From: Rhodospirillales bacterium
GTDB taxonomy: Bacteria > Pseudomonadota > Alphaproteobacteria > Rhodospirillales > Defluviicoccaceae
Assembly: GCA_016712375.1 (NCBI GenBank)
Contig: JADJRE010000007.1
Span: 1 to 64,000 of the forward strand
Direction of reading: 5' to 3'
DNA length: 64,000 nucleotides
Shown: one piece after another, positions 17,649 to 28,957 of the stretch
Position numbering within the stretch: the first letter of the stretch is position 1
How the letters are laid out: each line of letters starts with the position of its first letter
Notes under the pieces: generated by a model
What the model was told of the DNA's origin: nothing
What the model saw: only the letters and a program-made list of their open reading frames with translations
Database searches by the model: none
Position numbers and translations under genes: made by a program

Positions 17649-18221
17649 ATGGTTGCGCAAGCCAAGACCGTCGTACCGAACGTCGTCAACGGCATCAACG
17701 TCGACGATCTGTTTGCCCTGATTGAGGGCGTCAAGCGGGACGCCGCGAAAGGCAAAACAAACTGGCGCGTCACTACGACCTGGCAGGGCCAGACGCGGAG
17801 CCGGGCGCAAGTCGAGGGCTTCGGGATCGGCGGAGAACAGGTGTCGCGTCGGTTCTCGATCGACATTGACGAGCCTTGCGAACTGGGCGGCACGAACCAG
17901 TCCGCCAATCCGCAGGAACATCTGATCGCGGCGCTCAACGCCTGCATTATGGTGGGCTACGTGGCGCAGTGCGCGGTGCGCGGAATCACCCTCGAACGCC
18001 TGGAGATCGAGACCGACGGGGAGATCGATCTGCGCGGCTTCCTCGGAATCGATCCTGCCGTGCCACCGGGTTACGAGCACCTGAGCTACACCGTCCGCAT
18101 CAAGGGTAGCGGCACCAAGCAGGAGTTTGCCGAGGTACACGAGGCGGTAATGGCGACCTCGCCTAACTTCTACAACATCTCCCGGCCCGTGGCCCTTAAA
18201 CCGACGCTCGTCGTCGAGTGA
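17649..18221 (+). CDS. OsmC family protein
   Basis: A 190-residue OsmC/Ohr-fold protein. ATG 17649 follows AAAGGAGG, a near-perfect ribosome site. Family features are GEQVSRRFSIDIDEP, GGTNQSANPQEHLIAALNAC with its redox Cys, and a second Cys nine residues on (VAQCAVRG), so the two-Cys peroxidase pair seen in OsmC/Ohr may be present though with non-standard spacing. The C-terminus has VHEAVMATSPNFYNISRPV, as in the long OsmC branch. It probably reduces organic hydroperoxides or processes related thiol compounds. It follows the diiron gene closely and may protect against its by-products or act in the same pathway. Confidence 0.88.
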   Translation: MVAQAKTVVPNVVNGINVDDLFALIEGVKRDAAKGKTNWRVTTTWQGQTRSRAQVEGFGIGGEQVSRRFSIDIDEPCELGGTNQSANPQEHLIAALNACIMVGYVAQCAVRGITLERLEIETDGEIDLRGFLGIDPAVPPGYEHLSYTVRIKGSGTKQEFAEVHEAVMATSPNFYNISRPVALKPTLVVE

Positions 18222-18408
18222 TCGCCGGAAAAATGGCGGGGTCAAGGTGATGAGAACCGGTCTCGGACAGAACAACTCGACTTGCGCGCAGAAGAAAAAA
18301 GTCAGAGTAGCCGATAGTATGATCTCCCAGCTGGCGAGATGCGCGTAATCCTGGTCCGCCCGATGCAGGCGGTCGGTTGCCCGCGACACGTCGGAGAAGG
18401 GAGTCATG

Positions 18409-18540
18409 CAAGTGCCGATTTATCTGGATCGCTGGTCGACACGATGATCCCGGAAGCGTTCGAGATTGCGCGACTTCGCCGGCCTGATCACCGTCGTCGG
18501 TTCCTCTGCGCGTTCACCCTGAGCAAGCTCTCCGGCTGAG
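18409..18540 (+). pseudogene. Remnant of the 3' end of a ZIP-like metal permease
   Basis: Read with a small compensating pair of indels, this stretch gives SLVDTMIPEAFEIA then DFAGLITVVGFLCAF and TLSKLSG before TGA at 18540. That resembles the last helices of ZIP-family permeases (D-T-M-x-P-E-A-F-E, then a final helix). No upstream part of such a gene is visible in 18222-18408, and 18541-18623 shows no gene either. It may be a deletion relic next to the copper ATPase. Recognition is from memory of the motif, so the name is tentative. Confidence 0.38.
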
Positions 18541-18623
18541 CGCCGTGCAAACGCTCCATCTCATCTTCGGCAGCAGCGGCCAGCCGATCAACTGGTGGCA
18601 GATGACGCTGCGTTCCAGCGAAC

Positions 18624-20992
18624 TCAGATGCGGACCGCCCTGAGGCGCAGCGCGTTGGCGATGACCGAAATCGAGCTTAGGCTCATGGCGGCGGCGGCAA
18701 CGATTGGGCTCAGAAGTATACCGAAGAACGGATAGAGGACGCCGGCGGCGATAGGAAGGCCGATCGCGTTGTAGACAAATGCGAAGAACAGGTTTTGCCG
18801 GATGTTGCGCATCACCGCTTCGCTCAGAAGCCGGGCGCGAGCGACGCCCTGCAGATCGCCCTTTACTAAAGTGACACCAGCGCTTTCGATTGCTACATCG
18901 GCGCCGGTGCCCATGGCGATGCCGACGTCGGCTGCCGCGAGCGCTGGAGCATCGTTGATGCCGTCACCGGCCATCGCCACGACATGGCCCTCCTCCCGCA
19001 GTTGCCGCACAATCTCGTTTTCCGTTCCGGTAGCACTTCCGCCTCGACCTCTTCGATTCCCAGCCGGCGCGCCACCGCCTCAGCCGTTGCCCGGTTGTCG
19101 CCGGTCAACATGACGATACGAACGCCGTCGGCGCGCAGCTTGGCGAACGCGTCCGGCGTCGTCGGCTTGATCGGATCGGCGACCGCGATCAGACCAGCGA
19201 GCGCGCCATCGACGGCGACGAACATCACGGTCTGAGCCTCGGCACGGCGGCGGTCGGCTTCCTGGCCAAGACCCGCGACATCAAGATGAAGCGACTCCAG
19301 CAGGCGGGTGTTGCCCAACGCCACGCGCCGCCCCTCGACACGTCCCGAGACTCCCTTGCCGGTGAACGACTCGAACTCCTCGCTGCCGGTGAGCCTGCCG
19401 CCGCTCCCTGGCGCCGCCGACGATGGCGCTTGCAAGCGGATGCTCGCTCGCCTGCTCCAGGCTCGCCGCGATCCGCAGCAACTCGTCCTCCGCAAAGCCG
19501 GCCGCGGCGAAAACGCCCACTACCTTCGGCTTGCCTTCGGTCAGGGTGCCAGTCTTGTCGAGGACAAGCGTGTCGACCTTGGCGAGCCGCTCCAACGCCT
19601 CGGCATTCTTGATCAGCACGCCCATCTGCGCGCCGCGGCCGGTGCCGACCATGATCGACATCGGCGTCGCGAGACCCAACGCGCACGGACAGGCGATGAT
19701 CAGCACCGAGACCGCGGCCACGAGCGCGAACGCCATTGCCGGCGCCGGCCCGAACACCGACCAAGCGATGAAGGCGAGCACGGCGATGGCGACGACGACC
19801 GGGACGAAGTAGCCGGCCACGACGTCGGCCAGCCGCTGGATCGGCGCCCGCGACCGCTGCGCCTGCGCCACCATCTGGACGATGCGCGCCAGCATCGTCT
19901 CGCTGCCGACCCGCTCGGCGCGCATGACGAATGACCCCGAGCCGTTCAGGGTGCCGCCGGTAATCTTCGCTCCAGCCACCTTCTCCACCGGCACCGGCTC
20001 GCCGGTGAGCATCGACTCGTCGACGGCGCTGCCACCCTCCACCACCTCGCCGTCCACCGGGATTTTCTCTCCCGGGCGCACCCGCAGGCGGTCGCCTGCC
20101 TTCACGCTCTGCAGCGGCATGTCCTCCTCCCTGCCGTCGGCGCGGACCAGCCGTGCTGTCTTCGGCGCGAGGTCCAGCAGCGCGGATCGCCCCGCCTGTC
20201 TCGCTCGCGGGCGCGGATCTCCAGCACCTGGCCCAGCAGGATGAGCACGACAATCACTGCCGCCGCTTCGAAGTAGACGCCGACCTCGCCCCGTGGGCCG
20301 CGGAATGCCGGCGGAAAAATTCCTGGCGCAACCGTCGCCACCACACTGAAGGCAAAGGCCGCTCCGACGCCGAGACCGATCAGCGTCCACATGTTCAGAT
20401 GCATGGTCCGCAGCGACGCCCAGAACCGAGCGAAGAACGGTGCGGCTGCCCACAGCACGATCGGGGTCGCCAGCGCCAGCTCAAACCAGTCCAGCCACTC
20501 GGCGCCGATGATGTCGAACCGGGCTGGGAGGAAGTGTCGCCCCATCGCCACCACCACCAGCGGCAGCGCAAACAGGGCGCTGATCCAGAAGCGCCGCCGC
20601 ATGTCCAGGTATTCGGCGCTCGGGCCTTCCTCGACATCCACCGTCGCCGGCTCCAGCGCCATTCCACAGATCGGACAGCTGCCGGGACCGACCTGCTCAA
20701 TCTCCGGGTGCATCGGACAGGTATAGGTTTGGTCAGCGCGTCCCTGCGTCGCCGTCCCCGGCGCCTCCTCGGCAGCCGCTTCCTGCCGCTCGAGATACTT
20801 CTGCGGCTCGGCGCGGAACTTGCGCAGGCAACCGGCCGAGCAGAAAAAGTAGGTCTCGCCGGCGTACTCCGCTTGGTGCTCCGCCGCCTGCGGGGCGACA
20901 GTCATGCCGCATATGGGATCCCGCTTCCGCTCCGCCGACTCGCCCGCTGCGCCGTGGCCTTGTCCGGCGTGTGCCTGGTCGTGCATATCCAT
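18624..20992 (-). CDS. copA: Copper-translocating P1B-type ATPase with YHS and metal-binding N-terminus (three frameshifts)
   Basis: About 790 residues over four frames. The N-terminus, from ATG 20992 after GGAGAAG, has a YHS-type domain ([20 protein letters not shown]) and a heavy-metal-binding motif ([20 protein letters not shown]). The transporter body has the phosphatase loop [11 protein letters not shown], the CPC membrane motif [12 protein letters not shown], the phosphorylated [29 protein letters not shown] and [16 protein letters not shown], ending in two helices. The shifts lie near 20205, 19410 and 19010. This architecture is typical of copper (sometimes silver) exporters of the CopB/CopA-2 branch. 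Direction and metal are inferred from family. It could be a true pseudogene, but all domains are intact. Confidence 0.86.
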
Positions 20993-21210
20993 TCTTCTCC
21001 TACCTCGCCGTTGACCCGTCTGCCGCGGCTATCCAGCCTGCATAGAAATCAACCAGAGGCAGCGACTGCATAGGCTTGACCGCTCAGCGTGGCGGCCGCG
21101 AGAGCAGATTCTGAGCGGTCTGCCGCCTCCCTTCGGCGGCTGGGTTGGCCGGAGCCGCCTACCTCGGGAGAGCGGTCTGGGTCCCGCACGGGCGCTCCCT
21201 CCACGCCCGG

Positions 21211-21774
21211 CTATTCGGCGGCGCGCTGGTGCCGGCCTTCGGCGAACTCCTCGATCATCTTGCGGCAGAAATCGGGAATGTCGTCGGGCTCGCGTGAGGT
21301 CACGAGACCCCGGTCTGTGACCACCGGCGCATCGACCCATTCCGCGCCGGCGTTTCTCAGGTCCTTCTGCAGCGACGGCCACGACGTCATGCGCCTTTCC
21401 TTCACGGCATCCGCCTCGATCAGCATCCAGGGGCCATGGCAGATGGCGGCGATCGGTTTGCCGCTCTCAGCGAACGCGCGCACGAACCCGATCGCCTCGG
21501 GGAGCAGCCGCAGTTGGTCGGGATTTATGACGCCGCCCGGCAGCAGCAGCGCATCGTAGCTTCCAGGATCGGCCTCCTTCAGGGCGACATCAACCGCTAT
21601 CCGGTCGCCTCTATCATGGTGGTTGAACCCCTGGATTTCGCCTTCCTTCGGGCTGACCACGTGAACCTCGGCGCCCGCCTGCCGCAGCGCCTCCACGGGC
21701 TGGGTCAGCTCCACCTGTTCCACGCCGTCCGTCGCAAGAACAGCCACTTTGCGACCACTCAGTTCGTTTGCCAT
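21211..21774 (-). CDS. PfpI/DJ-1 family type 1 glutamine-amidotransferase-like protein
   Basis: A 187-residue DJ-1/PfpI fold protein starting at ATG 21774 behind a perfect GGAGGAAAAG site. Key stretches are VAVLATDGVEQVELTQP (N-terminal strand with its acidic residue), DALLLPGGVINPDQLR, and the nucleophile elbow AAICHGPWMLIEADAV with Cys followed by His. The C-terminus has DRGLVTSREPDDIPDFCRKM. Family members act as stress-induced deglycases, chaperones or proteases; the exact activity is not predictable. It sits about 190 bases after the glucoamylase-like gene on the same strand, at the end of the respiratory and carbohydrate block. A GC hairpin at 21122-21140 follows it but lacks a T-run. 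Confidence 0.9.
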   Translation of the reverse strand: MANELSGRKVAVLATDGVEQVELTQPVEALRQAGAEVHVVSPKEGEIQGFNHHDRGDRIAVDVALKEADPGSYDALLLPGGVINPDQLRLLPEAIGFVRAFAESGKPIAAICHGPWMLIEADAVKERRMTSWPSLQKDLRNAGAEWVDAPVVTDRGLVTSREPDDIPDFCRKMIEEFAEGRHQRAAE

Positions 21775-21962
21775 CGCTTTTCCTCCAACCTCTGATGCGT
21801 CATCAACGGCCGGCGCAGAAGCCCGTTCCTGCCGGGCGAAAGCAAAGCCGCGCTTTAGTCACGGTGAGCGCGGTCCGCCGGACCGGAACGAGCTGGTCGT
21901 TGCTGCCTTCCGACGGCGCGGCAGCGGCCTGTTGATTTCGGCCCTCGCCCAGCGCCCGCGGC

Positions 21963-24266
21963 TCACTCCGGGCCGATGGACACCTCGAAGTCGCGGCCTT
22001 CCCAGCCGCCGGTGAGATGCCAGCGGAAGGTGAAGTTCACCGTCTCCCCCGCGCGCAGATCCCACACCGGCAGCTCGGCCCAGTGCACCGTCAGCCCACT
22101 GTCCCGGGTCTCGCAGTCGACGACGTCGCGCCAGCCGTTGCGGCCCCAGCGCACGGTGGCGGGCGCGTTGAGCAGCAGGCGCAGCGGCAGGCCGGAGGGG
22201 ATCGAGATGCGCTTCAGCCGGAAGCTCCACGCCGCCCAGCGGCGCCGGGGCACCTGGCCGCGGTAGCGGGCGTGCACCCGGGGCGGTCGGTCCACCGGCT
22301 CGCCCAGCGCCCGGCTCACCGCCAGCTTGACGAACTCCGCGTGCGCCCAGACCAGCGGCATCGCGGAGCCGGTGGGCCGGCCGGGGGAAAGATTTTTCTC
22401 CGGAATGGGGCCGGCATCCCAGACCTGCTCGGGCAGCAGCCCGCCTTCGCCGCTCATCCGGATCATCGCCTGCAGGTAGGGCAGCGGGTCTTCACCCGCC
22501 AGCAGGGCATAGTGCCCGCGCTCGCCCACCAGCAGCGGCCAGCCGCGCCCCTGCCCGCTGCCGTCGAACGGGCTGCCGTCCGGGTGCTCGCCGTACGCGT
22601 CGCCGACGTAGCGGTGCCAGACTGGGCCCGACGGGGTGTCGCTCTTCAGTATCGCATCGACCGCCTTCAGAGTGGCGGTAATGAGCGGATCGTCGGCCCG
22701 GCGCAGCCCGTAGCGCACGAGCTGCAGGAAATCAATGGCGAGCTGGTCGCCCGCGGGGATCCCCGATTGCCGGTGTGGAATCTGCAGGGTGGCGTCCATG
22801 CCGGTCTCCCCCCGGCCGGCCGCAGCCGGAGCGTCCCGAACATAGTGACCCGGAATGTCCAGCCGTCCGGAGAGCGCGCCGCCCTTCTTGTAGGTCCATT
22901 GCTCGATGCTGGCGTTCCATTCGTCGGCGAGCTCGAGCGCGAACCTGCCTGTCTGATCGTCGAGAAACTGCGCCCCCTCCACCAAGGCGGAGACCAGCGC
23001 CACCAGCGTGAACGGGTTCAGACCGCCATCCTGTTCCCACCGATCTTCGCCGGTCAGCGGCCCGGTGCGCGCGATGAAGCCCAGCGCGCGACGGACCATG
23101 TCTGCGACACGGATGCCCTCCAGCGCCCCCCTGTCCGCCAGCAGGCCGGCCAGCAGCACCGGCAGCGCCGCCTCGTCGAGCTGGATGCCCGTCCAGTAGA
23201 CCTCGCCGGTGATCCACTGGTTCTGCAGCCAGTGCCCGTCCGGGCGCTGGGTGGCGATCAGGTACTGCAGGACATGCCGGGCCTCATCGGCGAGCCCCAG
23301 CGCCAGCAGGGCGCCGGCGTTCTCCACCAGGTCGCGCGGCCAGACCAGATGGTAGCCGCCCGAGGTATTCACGCTGGCGCCCCACGGCGTGCCGAACCCC
23401 GCCACCATGGCGCCGGGGAAGGTGTGGTCGATGGCGAGCTTGAGCACCATCGCGGAACGGGCGAGCATCGGCCGCAGTTCGCCGTTCACCTTCGCGGAGG
23501 CCTGGATCCGGGCGATGAAGCGTTGCCACTCGCCGGCGACGCGGTTCCAGCTTCGGGCAAACGGCTGCGCCAACGAGGCGCGGGCGAGCGTGGACGCGGC
23601 GAGCGCACTGTCGCCGAACCCGAGCGCGAGCGTGCAGCGCCGGGGCAGCCACCCCGCCAGGCAAAGGTATCCCGGCCCCGCGCGGCGCTGCCGCCACGTC
23701 ATGCGGCCGTTCTCGGTGAAATCACGCCAGGTGTCGCTGCCGCCCACGATGCCGATGTTGACCGGGCCCAACCCGTCGCGGCCTTCCTCGTCGGCCACCA
23801 TCAGCGCCAGACCGTATGGCGCCGCCTCGGCGACGAGAGCCGCCATGCCGCCGGCTTCCAGCAGCCAGCCCGTCTGGTGGAACGGCTCGGCGCCCAGCCG
23901 CGTGGTCAGCAGCGCGCAGGCGCCGAGATCCTCCGCGCCCTGCAGCTCCACATCCAGCAGGACCACGTCGCGGGCCGGATCGGCGCAAATCCGCGAGACG
24001 AGGCAGAACCTGTCGTGCTGGTGCCGGATGGTGAGTGCCGGCACACCCGGCGCCGGCTCCTCCACGTCATAATCCAGGGGGCGCAGATCGGTCCAGAAGC
24101 CGCGGCCATCGCTGACAATCAGGTTCAGTTCCTTGATCTGGGCCAGGTCGAGGCGCGGATGGAAGACCTCCGTGAGCATTCCCTCGGCGATGGTGAACCA
24201 CAGGCGGGTCCGCTCCGGAGTGCCGCCCACCATATCCTTGCGCGCTGATGTCCAGTTCGGCTTTGC
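21963..24266 (-). CDS. Glucan 1,4-alpha-glucosidase-like GH15 protein with N-terminal beta-sandwich
   Basis: About 767 residues. The N-terminal glucodextranase-like domain (about 1-260) begins WTSARKDMVGGTPERTRLWF and ITEGMLTEVFHPRLDL-like text; the (alpha/alpha)6 catalytic barrel follows, with SGGYHLVWPRDLVENAG (the W-x-R-D catalytic-region motif), YWTGIQLDEAALPVLLAG and GRGWPLLVGERGHYALLAG near the second acid. It would release glucose from the non-reducing ends of alpha-glucans such as glycogen or starch. I start at TTG 24266, five bases after GAGGAGG; a TTG at 24311 is the alternative. It directly follows ctaF, with the last respiratory gene ending 50 bases upstream, so it may belong to the same transcript. 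Confidence 0.86.
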   Translation of the reverse strand, partial: AKPNWTSARKDMVGGTPERTRLWFTIAEGMLTEVFHPRLDLAQIKELNLIVSDGRGFWTDLRPLDYDVEEPAPGVPALTIRHQHDRFCLVSRICADPARDVVLLDVELQGAEDLGACALLTTRLGAEPFHQTGWLLEAGGMAALVAEAAPYGLALMVADEEGRDGLGPVNIGIVGGSDTWRDFTENGRMTWRQRRAGPGYLCLAGWLPRRCTLALGFGDSALAASTLARASLAQPFARSWNRVAGEWQRFIARIQASAKVNGELRPMLARSAMVLKLAIDHTFPGAMVAGFGTPWGASVNTSGGYHLVWPRDLVENAGALLALGLADEARHVLQYLIATQRPDGHWLQNQWITGEVYWTGIQLDEAALPVLLAGLLADRGALEGIRVADMVRRALGFIARTGPLTGEDRWEQDGGLNPFTLVALVSALVEGAQFLDDQTGRFALELADEWNASIEQWTYKKGGALSGRLDIPGHYVRDAPAAAGRGETGMDATLQIPHRQSGIPAGDQLAIDFLQLVRYGLRRADDPLITATLKAVDAILKSDTPSGPVWHRYVGDAYGEHPDGSPFDGSGQGRGWPLLVGERGHYALLAGEDPLPYLQAMIRMSGEGGLLPEQVWDAGPIPEKNLSPGRPTGSAMPLVWAHAEFVKLAVSRALGEPVDRPPRVHARYRGQVPRRRWAAWSFRLKRISIPSGLPLRLLLNAPATVRWGRNGWRDVVDCETRDSGLTVHWAELPVWDLRAGETVNFTFRWHLTGGWEGRDFEVSIGPE

Positions 24267-24315
24267 CAAAGGTGCCTCCTCGAGGGTTCGTGGCCGCGCC
24301 GCGCACCCCAAGCGT

Positions 24316-24579
24316 TCAACGGGTCAGCCAGTCGTTCAGCCCGAGTGCGAAAAGGATGACCAGCCACAGCAGCGCCGCGCCGGCGAAGAGGCGCACCAGC
24401 GGTACCGCGGTGCGCAGGTGCATGAAGAACCAGACGACCAGGCCCGCCTTGGCGACGGCGATGCCGATGTTGAGCACCGCGTTCCCAACGCCGAGGTGCA
24501 GGTAGGAGATGCCGTACGTGGCGGCCAGCAGTGCCAGCAGCGCCAGATCGACAAGGACGAAGGTGCGCCGGTCGCCCAC
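24316..24579 (-). CDS. ctaF: Prokaryotic cytochrome c oxidase subunit IV
   Basis: An 87-residue, three-helix membrane protein (helices about 7-25, 32-54, 62-82) of the COX4_pro type. Typical text is GVGNAVLNIGIAVAKAGLVVWFFMHL split across helix 2 and its loop. It starts at GTG 24579, one base after the ctaE stop, and a GAGG lies just upstream within the ctaE end. It is the last gene of the oxidase set. Subunit IV supports assembly of the catalytic core and has no cofactor. Confidence 0.85.
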   Translation of the reverse strand: MGDRRTFVLVDLALLALLAATYGISYLHLGVGNAVLNIGIAVAKAGLVVWFFMHLRTAVPLVRLFAGAALLWLVILFALGLNDWLTR

Positions 24580-24580
24580 C

Positions 24581-25224
24581 TCAGCCCCCCACCAGGTAGA
24601 GGACGGGGAAAGAAAAATCCAGACGATGTCGACGAAGTGCCAGTAGAGCCCGCCGATCTCGATCTCGATGTGCCGACCCGGCAGCGGCAATCCGATCGCC
24701 AGGCGTCGGGCAAGGACCGCCAGCACGCCAACCCCGATCAGCACGTGCAGCGTGGATGCCGGTGGCGAAGAAGTACGCGTTGATGAACAGTTCCGAGTCC
24801 GGGGGCAGTGGGAACGGCTTCGGCCCCACTCCCGGCATCAGGCCCTCGCTGTAGTCCAGGTAGTACTCGTACGCCTTGATACCGAGGAACGCCAGGCCGA
24901 GGCCCGCGCCCACCAGGAGATTGCGGACGGCGCTCCTCCGGTCACCTTCTCGCCCCGACAGCACCGCAAGCGCCACCGCGAGGCTGCTGGCGAGCAGCAC
25001 CGCGGTATTGATCCCGCCGATCGACTTGTAGAGATGCTGGCTCGCTTCCCGCACCGCGTCCGGGTGGAGCCAGCGGTAGACGGCGATGCCGAAGAACAGG
25101 CCGCCGAACAGCATGATCTCGGTCGCGAGGAATGTCCACATGCCGAGGAATGCCGCCTCCCGCTGCTGCTCGGGAGCCGCGAACTGCTCGGCGGTGGCGG
25201 TGTGCTCCGCTGCGGACGGCGCCA

Positions 25225-25225
<1 letters not shown>
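24581..25225 (-). CDS. ctaE: Cytochrome c oxidase subunit III (two frameshifts)
   Basis: About 214 residues. From ATG 25225, which overlaps the ctaD stop (ATGA), it reads EAAFLGMWTFLATEIMLFGG, FGIAVYRWLHP, then helices and LFINAYFFATGIHA. At about 24755 the frame shifts, restoring LIGVGVLAVLARR and HIEIEIGGLYWHFVDIVWIF; near 24604-24618 it shifts back, giving FPVLYLVGG and TGA. These are the normal COX3 landmarks (E in TEIMLFGG, TGIHxxHV, YWHFVDxVWxFLFP). It is a core subunit of the haem-copper oxidase. The double shift within one highly conserved gene strongly suggests sequencing error. Confidence 0.86.
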
Positions 25226-26840
<1,615 letters not shown>

Positions 26841-26844
<4 letters not shown>

Positions 26845-27792
26845 CGCGAAACCTCGTCGCTGCGACCAAGGGACTGGATGTAGGCGATCAAGGCGATCAG
26901 GTCCTCCTCGCCAATGCGGCCCTGGAAGCTCGGCATCAGCGGCTGGAAGCCCGCTACCACCTGCTTCTTCGGCATCAGGATGCTGTCGCGGATGTAACTT
27001 TCGTCGGCGATTGTGGTGCCGCCGTCGGAAAGCGGTACCGTCCTACCGTAGACGCCCGCGAGCTGCGGCGCGCGCACGCTGGAGTCGCCCTCGTGGCAGC
27101 CGCTGCAGCCGTAGCTGCGGAACAGCCGCGCGCCGCGGCCCGCCAGCGTCTCGTCGGTGGCCGCCCCGTTCAGCCACTGCTGGTAGGCGGCGGGCTCCAT
27201 CACCACCAGGCGCCCACCCATCTGCGAGTGGTCGGTGCCGCAGAACTCGGCGCATTCCGGCAGATACTCGCCGACCTGATCCGCCTGGAACCACAACTGC
27301 GTGTAGCGGCCGGGCAGCACGTCCTGCTTGATGCGCAGCGCCGGCAGGAACAGGCTGTGAATCACGTCCTGCGATATCATCGTCAACTTCACCCGGCTGG
27401 CCAGCGGGGACGTGCAGCACGTTGATCTCCCGCTGGCCGCCCGGATGCTGGAACTTCCACATCCACTGGCGGGCGGCGACGCTCACGTCGAGCGCGCCGG
27501 GCGGCGGGTGATAGAGGCGGAAGAAGAGGCTCGCGGCCCAGACGAAAAACACCAGCGTGAGCAAGAACGGGATCGCGGACCAAGCGGTCTCGATGGTGAC
27601 GCTGCGGCTGATGCGGTGCGTCCGGTCTGCCGCCGACCCTTGCCGGTAGCGGACTGCGAACCAGACCAGCGCGCCGAAGATCGGCGTGACCAGCAGCACC
27701 AGCAGCGCAGTGAAGGCAAAGACGAGCCAGTCCAGCTCGCGCGCGTAGGCCGAGATCGCCGCCGGCCACAGGACGATGCTCCCGCCGCCCAT
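26841..27792 (-). CDS. ctaC: Cytochrome c oxidase subunit II with fused cytochrome c domain (frameshift near 27393)
   Basis: About 316 residues. The N-terminal part, from ATG 27792, has two helices (about 16-44 and 68-90), then [12 protein letters not shown]. After a shift at a CCC run (27392-27394) the CuA domain continues with [20 protein letters not shown] and [14 protein letters not shown], which supplies the CuA Cys, His and Met ligands. A C-terminal class I cytochrome c domain follows, with [11 protein letters not shown] (CxxCH) and an axial-Met region at LMPSFQGR. This makes the enzyme caa3-type. Its ATG overlaps the SCO stop (ATGA). The extra base at the C/G run looks like a sequencing artefact. 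Confidence 0.9.
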
Positions 27793-28607
27793 CAGGCCGC
27801 CTCGCCCGACCGCCGCCGACGACGTTCGCGCAGCAGCGCCACCACGATGGAGCCGCCCAGCAGCACGACGAGGGCGCCGCCGCCGAGCCGGAGCAACCCC
27901 TCGACCGCGCCGGTGTACTGGCCGGTGCGGGGATCGTAGTGGGAGCAGAGCAGCAGGAAGCGCTGCGCCAGGTCGCCGATGCCGCCCCGGCCGACCTGGG
28001 TGACCGCCAGCCGCAGCTCGGCCGGCTCCAGGCCCACCCCCGGCAGCCAGCGCTCGAGCCGGCCCTGCGGCGTCAGCAGGGCCACGCCGGAGACGTGCGC
28101 GTACTGCTGCAGGCGGTCGTCCCAACGCGTACGGAAGCCGATCGCCTGCATCAGTGCCGCAGCACCGCTGCCGGTCAGGAAGTGCGCAGCATCGTCCAGG
28201 GCCGGCGCCGCCGCCGTGGTCAGCGCCTTCTCCCTCGCCCGCTGCGCATCCGCCGGACCCTCGCGCGGGTCAATGGAGACGACCACCAGCCGGTAGTCCC
28301 GTCCCGGCGCAAGCGGCGTGCGCCCAAGAGCCGCAGCCACATCCGCAAGCGTGCTGCCGCACAGGTTCGGACACGTGTAGTACACCGGAACCAGCAGCAC
28401 CGGCGGTCCCCCAAGGTAGTCGGACAGGTGGACATCGCGACCCGTCTCATCGGCAAATGCGCCGTCGGTCGGCACGGTGACGCCGGTCCTCGGCTCGACG
28501 CCCACGCCGTCGAACGGGTTCCGCACGTCATCCGCGTATACCGGCGCCGCTCCGGCGAGCAAGGCTGCGACCAGCACGGCGGCCATCGACCGGCAGAGGG
28601 TCTTCAT
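27792..28607 (-). CDS. SCO1/SenC/PrrC-type copper chaperone
   Basis: A 271-residue protein with a cleavable signal peptide (MKTLCRSMAAVLVAALLAGA, cleavage near APVYA) and a thioredoxin-like fold. It has LSDYLGGPPVLLVPVYYTCP followed by NLC, giving the copper-binding CxxxC, then YRLVVVSIDPREGP and the third-ligand region YAHVSGVALL. A C-terminal helix (about 240-262) and a basic tail anchor it. ATG 28607 follows AGGGAGG and overlaps the previous stop. SCO proteins deliver copper to CuA of subunit II, and ctaC is the next gene, overlapping by four bases. An open frame continues upstream of this start but only shadows neighbouring genes. Confidence 0.92.
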   Translation of the reverse strand: MKTLCRSMAAVLVAALLAGAAPVYADDVRNPFDGVGVEPRTGVTVPTDGAFADETGRDVHLSDYLGGPPVLLVPVYYTCPNLCGSTLADVAAALGRTPLAPGRDYRLVVVSIDPREGPADAQRAREKALTTAAAPALDDAAHFLTGSGAAALMQAIGFRTRWDDRLQQYAHVSGVALLTPQGRLERWLPGVGLEPAELRLAVTQVGRGGIGDLAQRFLLLCSHYDPRTGQYTGAVEGLLRLGGGALVVLLGGSIVVALLRERRRRRSGEAA

Positions 28608-28957
28608 CGCTGACCTCCCTTCGGCGTCGCCTGCAGCGGGCCTTCCTCGCGCGGGCTCATGCTCGGCGATTCCCTGGGCACGGTGGCGGGACCAGCCGCC
28701 GGCTCCTTCCGGCCGGCCGCCGCAGCCGGCTCCGCCGTGCCCGCTTGAGCGCGCGGCGGGAGTGGCTCCGCCGGGCGGTCCGGCTGCGGCCAGCCGCGCC
28801 GCGCCAGTGCCTGCATCGCGTCCTCGATCGGGATCTGCGCCGTGCCGGCGTCTCGGTCGATCCAGGCCCAGCGGTGCAGCACGTCCTGCTCGCGGGCTTG
28901 GAAGGCCGCCAGATCGTCCTTCGGCGCCGGCTGCAGGCGGGGCGGCGGGATCGTCAC
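28604..28957 (-). CDS. Uncharacterised protein of the ACIII-caa3 operon
   Basis: A 117-residue soluble protein. The first half has a conserved-looking stretch, DVLHRWAWIDRDAGTAQIPI then EDAMQALARRGWP, which I recognise as the core of a small protein that recurs between actF and SCO genes in such operons. The second half is Pro/Ala/Glu-rich and probably disordered. No signal peptide, helix or cofactor motif is seen. It overlaps both neighbours by four bases (ATGA), so it is made in step with the complex. A role in assembly or regulation is inference only. Confidence 0.72.
   Translation of the reverse strand: MTIPPPRLQPAPKDDLAAFQAREQDVLHRWAWIDRDAGTAQIPIEDAMQALARRGWPQPDRPAEPLPPRAQAGTAEPAAAAGRKEPAAGPATVPRESPSMSPREEGPLQATPKGGQR

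Noticed and set aside
21122..21140. Terminator after the PfpI-like gene (GCCGCC ... GGCGGC hairpin)
   Set aside because: The stem has six pairs but no T-run follows on the gene's strand, and such GC palindromes are common here by chance.
22017..24248. A 743-codon plus-strand frame opposite the glucoamylase-like gene
   Set aside because: It is rich in Arg, Gly, Pro and Gln with no motif, and exactly mirrors a well-conserved gene on the other strand. Long antisense frames are expected at this GC content.
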